From positions 1 to 9,441 of the forward strand of contig VGGT01000057.1 in the NCBI GenBank assembly GCA_016868485.1: a DNA stretch of 9,441 bases. The letters are read 5' to 3'. This DNA is from Bacteroidota bacterium. GTDB lineage: Bacteria; Bacteroidota; Bacteroidia; UBA7662. The translations under genes were made by a program, and so were the position numbers. Below, in pieces: positions 1 through 6,571 of the stretch. The notes under the pieces are model-generated. The model made no database searches. It was not told the origin of the DNA and was given only the letters and a program-made list of their open reading frames with translations. How positions within the stretch are numbered: the stretch's first letter is position 1; each line of letters opens with the position of its first letter.

Positions 1-579
1 AGCCTTGGCTTCTTTGGTGACCTGTACCGAAACAAACGCCCCCGATTCATCCAAAATCTTGCGGTCCTGAAACTGACCCTCGAACCCATCGGTATTGATT
101 TCAGCACCTAATCCGGGTGTCTCACCTTTATGGTCAAACACCGCCTTTTTGACTGTATTTCCATCTTCATCCAGTGCAAGATAGCCCCAAATGGGGCCCC
201 ATAATCCCACCCCAGCCATCTGAAGAATATAAGTCTTTTTTCCACCTTCTTCAAAAATATACAGCGGGTAGTTGAGCTTATGGGATGGGTTTTTGGACTT
301 TAATTTTTTGTCGTAGGCTAAATTGATGTCGAACGCCTTCATATTTTTCACCTCGTTGCCCTGTTCATCGATCACCACAGCTTTGATGTATTGATCGAAT
401 TTCTTGTAGTCATCAGGGGCTACCTTACCAACAACACTCAAGATATTTTCCTGCTTTTCTTTCAAAAAATTCTGCTCTTGGAAGGGTTTTAACACGGTTG
501 CAGCACCTGATAACATCAGGGCCACGAGAACCGTAACGGCAAATGCAAAGCCGAATACGTATGTATTAGAATTAAGCAC
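1..579 (-). CDS. nqrC: Na+-translocating NADH:quinone reductase subunit C (partial, C-terminus missing)
   Basis: NqrC is a membrane-anchored subunit of the Na+-NQR pump; it carries one covalent FMN and passes electrons from NqrF toward NqrB. Reading the minus strand from a GTG at 579 gives 193 residues with no stop before the window edge. Residues about 7-30 form one hydrophobic N-terminal membrane helix. The FMN-binding domain follows, with the family motifs GVGLWGPIWGY (123-133) and KGETPGLGAEI (151-161). The threonine that takes the FMN, in a D-x-x-S/T-G-A-T motif, should lie in the missing roughly 50 C-terminal residues, so it cannot be checked. The GTG is chosen because it gives the family's usual N-terminus (xLNSNTYVFGFAF) and because no ATG in frame precedes the membrane helix. 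It overlaps the end of nqrB by 8 bases, which suggests coupled translation. The family identity is clear; only the exact start is less certain. Confidence 0.95.
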   Translation of the reverse strand, partial: MLNSNTYVFGFAFAVTVLVALMLSGAATVLKPFQEQNFLKEKQENILSVVGKVAPDDYKKFDQYIKAVVIDEQGNEVKNMKAFDINLAYDKKLKSKNPSHKLNYPLYIFEEGGKKTYILQMAGVGLWGPIWGYLALDEDGNTVKKAVFDHKGETPGLGAEINTDGFEGQFQDRKILDESGAFVSVQVTKEAKA

Positions 580-1711
580 GGGCGAGTCTTTTTTTAATGT
601 TTGACTGAACTACGAAGTGATCGATCAGGGGTGCCATCACGTTACCAAATAAAATGGCAAGCATAATTCCCTCTGGATAAGCTGGGTTAAATACGCGAAT
701 CATAACGGCCATCATCCCGATGAGTAGTCCGTATATCCATTTACCGCGTTCAGTTTGAGCGGCTGTTACCGGGTCTGTAGCCATAAATACAGCCCCAAAC
801 ATCAGACCACCCATCAAATAATGATTCCAAAATGGCAAGCTCATAAACTCATTCAATGCTATTGCATTAAAAATCAAACCCATGATGCCTGCGCCCAAAA
901 GCACGGAAATCATCACAGAGGCACTGCCAATGCCGGTGAATATCAAAAAGGCGGCGCCGATGAGAATGGCCAACTTACTGGTTTCCCCAATTGAACCCGG
1001 GATCAATCCCAAAAACATATCTGTTGTGCAGTATCCTGGGTTCCCCTGAATGGAATTGGCTAGTGCTGTGGCACCGCTGTATGTATCTGGTTTTTCCGCA
1101 ATCCAAACCATATCCCCTGACATAAAGGTCGGGTAGGCAAAAAACAGAAAAACACGGGCTGTGAGGGCCACATTCAGCACATTCATACCCGTACCCCCGA
1201 ACACTTCCTTGGCAAAAATGACTGCAAATGCGGAGGCTAAACCCACCATCCAAAGGGGGATATCGGGTGGCATAACCAAAGGAATCAACAATCCGGAGAC
1301 CAAATAACCTTCATTAATGCTATGACCTTTGCGCGAGGCAATAAAAAACTCAATACCTAAACCGACCCCGTAGGCTACCACTACAATTGGAATCACTTTA
1401 AGTGCCCCAAAAATAAATTTCTCTAAAATTCCGTCTCCGGGCGCGGTGAATGCTCCGGTAGACAAATAATGCTGATGGCCCACATTGAACATCCCGAAAA
1501 CAAAAGCCGGTAACATGGCCAAGATGACAAAAAACATGGTTCGTTTTAAATCCATGCCGCCACGAATGTGGGAACCTTGGGTTGTTACCGTGTCTGGCGT
1601 AAATAAAAAGGTAGAAAACCCATCGAAAACAGTGTGGAAACGTTCGTATTTGCCCCCTTTTTCAAATTGGGGCCTCCATTCGATAATACGATCTTTCAAA
1701 AATTTCATCAT
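572..1711 (-). CDS. nqrB: Na+-translocating NADH:quinone reductase subunit B
   Basis: NqrB is the large integral membrane subunit of Na+-NQR, holding a covalent FMN and, in studied enzymes, a non-covalent riboflavin, and forming part of the Na+ path and quinone site. The 379 residues are complete. A soluble N-terminal stretch (1-55) ends in GSHIRGGMDLKR, followed by many hydrophobic helices: about 57-75, 105-124, 136-147, 153-168, 183-194, 246-259, 263-283, 297-310 and 326-340. The motif D209-T-Y-S-G-A-T215 matches the flavin transferase (ApbE) target pattern, making Thr215 the predicted FMN attachment residue, equivalent to Thr236 of Vibrio cholerae NqrB. Other conserved stretches are FGGTGMN (171-177) and ATDPVTAAQT (311-320). 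Two ATG codons lie side by side at the start (1711 and 1708), and either could be used. The gene sits 15 bases after nqrA and overlaps nqrC, so it is clearly in the same operon. Confidence 0.97.
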   Translation of the reverse strand: MMKFLKDRIIEWRPQFEKGGKYERFHTVFDGFSTFLFTPDTVTTQGSHIRGGMDLKRTMFFVILAMLPAFVFGMFNVGHQHYLSTGAFTAPGDGILEKFIFGALKVIPIVVVAYGVGLGIEFFIASRKGHSINEGYLVSGLLIPLVMPPDIPLWMVGLASAFAVIFAKEVFGGTGMNVLNVALTARVFLFFAYPTFMSGDMVWIAEKPDTYSGATALANSIQGNPGYCTTDMFLGLIPGSIGETSKLAILIGAAFLIFTGIGSASVMISVLLGAGIMGLIFNAIALNEFMSLPFWNHYLMGGLMFGAVFMATDPVTAAQTERGKWIYGLLIGMMAVMIRVFNPAYPEGIMLAILFGNVMAPLIDHFVVQSNIKKRLARA

Positions 1712-1726
1712 CTTTTTGGTATAGGT

Positions 1727-3085
1727 TTATGCCATTGAATCTTCGTACATGAGATCAAGACCTTCCCGGATAATTTTTTGAACCGGAATCTTAGACGTAC
1801 AAACAAACTCACAAAGCGCGAAGTCTTCCTCAGAAACTTCATATATTCCGAGCTGTTCCATCTCTTCGATGTCTTGATACATGATGGACTTCAGAAGGTA
1901 TGTAGGATGGATTTCCATGGGAAGCACCTGCTCATATTGGCCTGTGACCACAAACGCACGTTCCTCTCCATGGGTATTGGTGTTGACTTGGTATACCCGG
2001 TTTTTCAACCATCCAGATAAAAATGAACGTGAAATGTCCGGGCGGGGATAACTGGGCAGCAACCAACCGAGAAACTCGAGATCGTTCCCCTCAGGAATGG
2101 CTGTGAGTTGGTGGTCATAAAAACCCAAATGACCGTCGGGAGACACTTTCGATCCTGTCAACACGTTTCCACTGATGATGCGCACATCATTTCTCCCTTT
2201 GAATTCGCCTGCGGTGATCGATTGGATGGAAGCGCCTAAAATTGAATCGACATAGCGGGGCTCTTTTGTTTCAGAGCCAGATAGCGCGATTCGCTTGCGA
2301 AAATCGCAGCGACCATTCAATGCAAAACGGCCCAAAATCACGACATCAGAGGGATGCACATACCAAGCTGCCTCTCCTTTGTTGACTGGACGAATGTGGT
2401 GCATCTGGATGCCCACATTACCCGCAGGATGTGCGCCTTCGAAGTGATGAATTTGAACATTTTCGGCCTTCAACAAGGCTGCGGAACGCGTCTGGGTGGC
2501 GTGTATACCCAAATGTACTGGAGCCTGGCTGAGACGACCAAGTAGGTGAAGGCCTGCTTGAAAAGCTTGCTCATTGCCTTCTATCAAAAAATCGATTGAC
2601 GGGGCCAGAGGACCTGAATCGAATCCAGATACAAAAATAGCGAAAGGATTTTCGTCGGGAAGGGCGATGCAATCAAATGGACGGCGGCGAATGAGTGGCC
2701 ATAGTCCTGCTTGCTGCACAGCAGACCTCAATTGTGAAACATCCATCGACTCAAGCTTTATAGGGCCGAATTCGATGTGTTTTTGTTGCTGATCAGCCAA
2801 AATAACAACTTCTTGAAGCACTCTACGATCACCCCGATGAACGGCCACCACTTCACCAGAAACAGGAGCGGAAACCACTATCGATGGGTATTTTTTGTCG
2901 TGCAATAAGGGGGTGCCTACCTGAACTTCAGACCCCACCTCCACCAGCAGTTTAAATTTGGAATAGCGAAAGGCCGGTGGATTTATGGATACAGTTTGTG
3001 CGTGAACCGCGACACATTTCCCCTGATCGGCCTGACCCTTTAATTTGATGTCGAAGCCCTTGCGTAATTTGATGGTAGATGCCAT
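1727..3085 (-). CDS. nqrA: Na+-translocating NADH:quinone reductase subunit A
   Basis: NqrA is the cytoplasmic-side subunit of Na+-NQR; it has no covalent flavin and has been implicated in quinone binding. From the ATG at 3085 the protein has 452 residues, close to the usual length. It begins with the family's typical IKLRKGFDIKLKG (5-17). Next comes a lipoyl-like barrel (about 42-95, with VGTPLLHDKKYP and APVSGEVV), then the NqrA core with RRRPFDCIALP (133-143) and HPAGNVGIQMHHIRPV (219-234). An SLBB-like segment follows (about 265-320), and the protein ends with a conserved tail containing CEFVCTSKIPVQKIIREGLDLM (two overlapping blocks, 424-446). An in-frame TTG at 3100 would add five residues, but ATG at 3085 fits the family N-terminus better. 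It is the first gene of the operon and has a good promoter upstream (3157-3186). Confidence 0.95.
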   Translation of the reverse strand: MASTIKLRKGFDIKLKGQADQGKCVAVHAQTVSINPPAFRYSKFKLLVEVGSEVQVGTPLLHDKKYPSIVVSAPVSGEVVAVHRGDRRVLQEVVILADQQQKHIEFGPIKLESMDVSQLRSAVQQAGLWPLIRRRPFDCIALPDENPFAIFVSGFDSGPLAPSIDFLIEGNEQAFQAGLHLLGRLSQAPVHLGIHATQTRSAALLKAENVQIHHFEGAHPAGNVGIQMHHIRPVNKGEAAWYVHPSDVVILGRFALNGRCDFRKRIALSGSETKEPRYVDSILGASIQSITAGEFKGRNDVRIISGNVLTGSKVSPDGHLGFYDHQLTAIPEGNDLEFLGWLLPSYPRPDISRSFLSGWLKNRVYQVNTNTHGEERAFVVTGQYEQVLPMEIHPTYLLKSIMYQDIEEMEQLGIYEVSEEDFALCEFVCTSKIPVQKIIREGLDLMYEDSMA

Positions 3086-3153
3086 GTTTTCGATTAACAA
3101 AAAACGAATACACTTGAGTCAGGAAGTTGATGAAAAACTGGCAGACTAAAGCG

Positions 3154-3181
3154 GTGCAAAGGTATAAATTGAAGTGCAAAG
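3154..3181. repeat. 8-base direct repeat GTGCAAAG spaced 20 bases, within the nqr promoter
   Basis: GTGCAAAG occurs at 3154-3161 and again at 3174-3181, start to start exactly 20 bases, or about two DNA helical turns. Read on the minus strand, one copy overlaps the -7 box and the other lies in the spacer just below the -33 TTG. This spacing would suit a protein binding the same face of the helix twice. It could also be chance, since CTTTGC is partly dictated by the promoter consensus. Confidence 0.5.
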
Positions 3182-3186
3182 CGCAA
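3157..3186 (-). promoter_or_regulatory. Bacteroidota-type promoter for the nqr operon
   Basis: On the minus strand the sequence TACCTTTG (3164 to 3157) matches the Bacteroidota -7 element TAnnTTTG exactly. A TTG (3186 to 3184), the core of the -33 element, lies 19 bases upstream, which is the preferred spacing. Transcription would start near 3150, leaving an untranslated leader of roughly 65 bases before the nqrA ATG at 3085. The position directly upstream of the first nqr gene supports the call. No transcript start has been measured here. Confidence 0.7.
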
Positions 3187-3240
3187 CCCGAAGGCTAAAA
3201 ATTATGCTTCAGGCCGTATCATTGCCACTGCAAATCGATT

Positions 3241-5178
3241 ATGGTAACCGTACATCAATTAACCCTTTCTGCTGGAGGTGAAGATCTGTTTGAGCACGCT
3301 TCTTTTCAATTAGGAACCCAAGATAAAGCAGCGCTGATCGGACGCAATGGTTGCGGCAAAAGCACATTGATGCGCGCCTTGGCGCAGCCCGAAAATGGTG
3401 GGGGTAGAATCAGTGTACCCAAAAACCTGAAAATCGGTTATTTTCATCAAGATCTGCTGTCTTTTTCATCGGGCAGTAGCTTGTTGGAAGTTGTATCGGA
3501 AGCTTTCGGTGATTTGCTGATGATGCGCAAGCAGTACGAAGAAAGCCTGTTGGAAGACAGCACGACGAACGATTTGTCTTACTGGCAGAAACAGGCCGAC
3601 CTGTTGGATGAACTAACGCGATTGGATGCGTTTCGCATTGAAGCCCTGGTAGAGGAAACGCTCAAAGGACTAGGCTTTAGAAGCAGCGATATGGAGAAGC
3701 CATACAAGCAATTCAGTGGCGGATGGCGTATGCGTGCCATGTTGGGCAAAGTCCTCTTGCAAAAACCAGGGCTTTTGTTGCTCGACGAGCCAACCAACCA
3801 CCTGGATCTACCCGCCATCAACTGGTTGGAGGACTTCATCCGCCGATACCCCAACAGCGTCCTCCTCGTTTCGCACGACCGCACCTTTTTGAATCGATGT
3901 TGCAACCGAATCCTAGAAATCGATCAAAAGAAGTTGTGGGTCTACAAAGGCGATTATGAGTCCTACGAGGAGCAAAAAATGATTCGCCTGGAGCAACAGC
4001 GTTTGGCCTGGACCAACCAGCAAAAAATGCTGGCCCATGAAATGAGATTTATTGAGCGATTTAGGTACAAAGCAAGTAAGGCCAAAGCCGTTCAGAGCCG
4101 TATTCAATTGCTTCAGAAGAAAGAGCTCGTGGATGAAGTGAAAGAGGGTGACCGTGCGCCACGGTTTCGCTTTGTTCCAAACCGAAAACCGGGAAAGATG
4201 CTCATGGAATTGAATGATATCAACAAATCATTCCCTGAAATCAGCATTTTGAACGGCGCAACGGTTCAATGGGAACGGGGCGACAAAATAGCGCTGGTTG
4301 GCCCTAATGGCACGGGCAAATCCACTCTGCTCAGGATTTTGTTGGGCACCGAGGCGTTTGAGGGGGAACGCCTTACTGGCTACCAGGTTGAGCTGGCTTA
4401 TTATGCCCAACACCAAACCGAATCGCTGAACCTCAAAAACAGCTTGCTCAACGAAGCCCTTCGATTAGCTGAACACTGCACCGTTCAGGAGGTACGATCG
4501 GCATTGGGTGCCTTTCTATTTGATCAGGACGATATGGACAAGCCCGTGGGAATACTTTCAGGAGGGGAAAAAGCAAGGTTGGCCTTGTCGGGCGTGCTTT
4601 TAGCGCGGTCTAATTCATTGTTGCTGGACGAACCAGGCAATCACCTGGACATGGAATCAGTCGAAGCCCTTATTGATGCCCTTCAAGATTTCGAGGGCAG
4701 TTTTGTTTTGGTGGCCCATGACCGTTACCTTTTAGAGCAAGTCTGCAATAAGGTATGGTATGTAATGGATGGTAAAATTCACGTTTACCCAGGGCCGTTT
4801 GCAGCGTTTTCTGAACGCTTGGGAGAACCGTGGAAGCCCAAACCATCACCGACTCAACCAAACACCAAAAATTCAATTCAGACGATAAAAGAAGAGTCAG
4901 AACAAGAAACAAACCTTTCCTACCACGAACAAAAGGAAAACAAGAGGAAATGGGCCAAAGTGGAAAGAGCATGCCGAAAAACCGAGGAAGATCTGTCCGA
5001 GGCAGAGGCTAAAAAATCGCATCTGCTCGAAAAAATGGCCGACCCCACCTATGCACACCAATTCGATTGGCTCCAATCGGCTCAAAATGAACTGCGCGAA
5101 ACGGAACAACACATCACTGCGTTATTACATTTATGGGAATCACAGCTCGAAGAATTAGAAGGGCTTGATTCCCCATAA
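3241..5178 (+). CDS. ABC-F family ATPase (ribosome-associated type, not a transporter)
   Basis: ABC-F proteins have two fused ATPase domains and no membrane part; characterised members bind the ribosomal E site and modulate translation. This one has 645 residues. Domain 1 has Walker A GRNGCGKS (34-41), signature FSGGWRMR (158-165), Walker B with DEPTNHLD (182-189, catalytic Glu183) and switch SHD (211-213). The interdomain linker (about 228-315) is charged and helical and includes RYKASKAKAVQSR (275-287), typical of the ABC-F extension. Domain 2 has Walker A GPNGTGKS (354-361), signature LSGGEKARLAL (439-449), DEPGNHLD (463-470) and switch AHD (492-494). A polar linker (about 530-560) leads to a coiled-coil tail (about 560-642), as in Uup-like members. 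The ATG at 3241 gives the usual start (MVTVHQLTLS). The Uup or YfmR-like subgroup is likely but not proven. The plug gene follows after 33 bases, probably in the same transcript. Confidence 0.93.
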   Translation: MVTVHQLTLSAGGEDLFEHASFQLGTQDKAALIGRNGCGKSTLMRALAQPENGGGRISVPKNLKIGYFHQDLLSFSSGSSLLEVVSEAFGDLLMMRKQYEESLLEDSTTNDLSYWQKQADLLDELTRLDAFRIEALVEETLKGLGFRSSDMEKPYKQFSGGWRMRAMLGKVLLQKPGLLLLDEPTNHLDLPAINWLEDFIRRYPNSVLLVSHDRTFLNRCCNRILEIDQKKLWVYKGDYESYEEQKMIRLEQQRLAWTNQQKMLAHEMRFIERFRYKASKAKAVQSRIQLLQKKELVDEVKEGDRAPRFRFVPNRKPGKMLMELNDINKSFPEISILNGATVQWERGDKIALVGPNGTGKSTLLRILLGTEAFEGERLTGYQVELAYYAQHQTESLNLKNSLLNEALRLAEHCTVQEVRSALGAFLFDQDDMDKPVGILSGGEKARLALSGVLLARSNSLLLDEPGNHLDMESVEALIDALQDFEGSFVLVAHDRYLLEQVCNKVWYVMDGKIHVYPGPFAAFSERLGEPWKPKPSPTQPNTKNSIQTIKEESEQETNLSYHEQKENKRKWAKVERACRKTEEDLSEAEAKKSHLLEKMADPTYAHQFDWLQSAQNELRETEQHITALLHLWESQLEELEGLDSP

Positions 5179-5211
5179 TCGAAGAAAACTTTATCCACCA
5201 AAACAAGCTGT

Positions 5212-6510
5212 ATGGCACTCCGATTAACGATCCTATGCTTTTTTTTCCTGCTCATGGGATTGAATGGGACGCGCGCTCAAGAATTCGCCGGTTTAATACC
5301 AGAGGATCATACGTACCTCCCTCATATTAAAACCGTTCAGTTCCTTCAAGGCGATAAACCTTTTTCGACACCCATGATGCAGGTGGGCGATCCAATCGGC
5401 TCACTGCTGCTTCACTTCGATGACTTAAACGGTGGTTTTACTCGGTATTCGTTTACCCTAATCCACTGCACGGCCGACTGGACGCCATCCGGAATGCTCA
5501 GTACCCAATATCTGGATGGATTTCAGGAAGATCAGGTGATCGACTACCGGACGTCATTTAATACCCTTAAGCCTTACACCCATTACAAGATCAGTGTTCC
5601 TTCCGAAAATATTCGTCCTACGCTCAGTGGTAATTATGTGTTGCACGTTTATCGGGATGGAGACCGAAGCGCACCTGTACTCACCCGCCGATTTTTTGTG
5701 CTTCAACCCACCATGTCGATCATCCCCATCATCCGTCGTCCCAGCCGACCCGATGTCATGGTGATCGCTCATGAAATTGATTTTGACGTTAATACGGGCG
5801 ATCAACAGGTCTTCAATCCTTTTGATGAGTTAAAGGTGGTGATTCGGCAAAATGGGCGCTGGGATAACTTGGTTGGCGGTCTCCCTCCACAGTTTATACG
5901 CAACAACGTCATTTCATACGACCACAACGACCGCAACATATTTACGGCAGGCAATGAATTTCGAAGAATTGACTTGAGAAACATCCGCTTTCGTGGTCAA
6001 GGCGTTTCTAAAGTCGAGATTGGCCAAGAATCGGTTCAGGTTTGGGCAGAACCTGAGGAAGGGCGTGCCCATCTGCGCTATTTTTCCTATCAGGATTTGA
6101 ACGGAAATTACCTGATTCAAAGCAATGAAGCCCGAAATTCTGAAAATGAAGCCGACTACCTGAATGTCACTTTTAGTTTGCTTCAGCCCTCCCCCCTACG
6201 CAATGCCCGTGTGCACCTATTCGGACAGCTTACCGATTGGAAGCTCGACTCCACAACCGAGTTGACCTACCACCCCTCACTCGGAGCCTATCAATTGACC
6301 ATCCCGCTGAAACAGGGCTACTACGATTATTGCTATGCTTGGGTTAGAAATGGAAGTTCGTTGGCCGACGACACATGGTTCGAAGGAAGCCACCAGGAAA
6401 CTGAATGTGATTACGAGGTGCTTGTGTATCATCAACCCCCTGTGAGCCCGCGCTACGACCGTTTAGTGGCCTACACGCGCTTCAATTCCATGAATCGAAC
6501 AGGAAGGTAG
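5212..6510 (+). CDS. Type IX secretion system plug protein (DUF5103 family)
   Basis: This is the family formerly called DUF5103. Its Flavobacterium johnsoniae member, Plug, closes the periplasmic mouth of the giant outer-membrane T9SS channel SprA when no substrate is passing. The 432 residues begin with a signal peptide (about 1-22, hydrophobic core ILCFFFLLMGL, likely cut between Ala22 and Gln23), so the protein is exported to the periplasm. Family features seen include LIPEDHTYLPHIKTVQF (28-44), FTLIHCTADWTPS (81-93), an LSGNYVLHVYRDGD block (138-151), IRRPSRPDVMV (174-184) and the closing YEVLVYHQPPVSPRYDRLVAY (start 401). Residues about 331-380 resemble a small carbohydrate-binding-like beta domain. 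No sprA, porV or other T9SS gene lies in the window, which is common because T9SS genes are scattered. It starts 33 bases after the ABC-F gene and converges on phoH. The family call is strong; the plug role here is inferred from the homologue. Confidence 0.9.
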   Translation: MALRLTILCFFFLLMGLNGTRAQEFAGLIPEDHTYLPHIKTVQFLQGDKPFSTPMMQVGDPIGSLLLHFDDLNGGFTRYSFTLIHCTADWTPSGMLSTQYLDGFQEDQVIDYRTSFNTLKPYTHYKISVPSENIRPTLSGNYVLHVYRDGDRSAPVLTRRFFVLQPTMSIIPIIRRPSRPDVMVIAHEIDFDVNTGDQQVFNPFDELKVVIRQNGRWDNLVGGLPPQFIRNNVISYDHNDRNIFTAGNEFRRIDLRNIRFRGQGVSKVEIGQESVQVWAEPEEGRAHLRYFSYQDLNGNYLIQSNEARNSENEADYLNVTFSLLQPSPLRNARVHLFGQLTDWKLDSTTELTYHPSLGAYQLTIPLKQGYYDYCYAWVRNGSSLADDTWFEGSHQETECDYEVLVYHQPPVSPRYDRLVAYTRFNSMNRTGR

Positions 6511-6571
6511 ATGGGATACGGGTGCAAAACCAAAGTGCAACCACCCGATCAGATTATTTTATCTCACCCGA

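Noticed and set aside
3086..3100. TTG start for nqrA at 3100, adding five residues
   Set aside because: The ATG at 3085 gives the conserved family N-terminus, and the added residues LIEN are not family-like.
3086..3105. GTTTT/AAAAC inverted repeat just upstream of the nqrA ATG
   Set aside because: A 5-base A/T-rich stem around a 10-base loop would not be stable, and such pairs are common in A/T-rich leaders.
2952..3179. 75-codon minus-strand frame covering the nqr leader and the start of nqrA in another frame
   Set aside because: It would start upstream of the predicted nqr transcription start and run out of frame through conserved nqrA sequence.
3217..3224. TATCATTG as a plus-strand promoter for the ABC-F gene
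   Set aside because: It has one mismatch to TAnnTTTG and no TTG at a proper distance upstream, and it would leave only about 10 bases of leader. Too weak to list as a feature.
3579..3905. 108-codon open frame on the minus strand inside the ABC-F gene
   Set aside because: It overlaps the conserved signature and Walker B region of the real gene on the other strand, and no motif is seen.
3241..5178. Reading the double ATPase as part of an ABC transporter
   Set aside because: There is no membrane domain, no permease neighbour, and the linker and DEPTNHLD motif are those of ABC-F proteins.
6551..6564. Possible bidirectional terminator hairpin AGAT-TATTTT-ATCT between plug and phoH
   Set aside because: The stem is only 4 base pairs with no G/C-rich extension and no following T run, so it is too weak to call.
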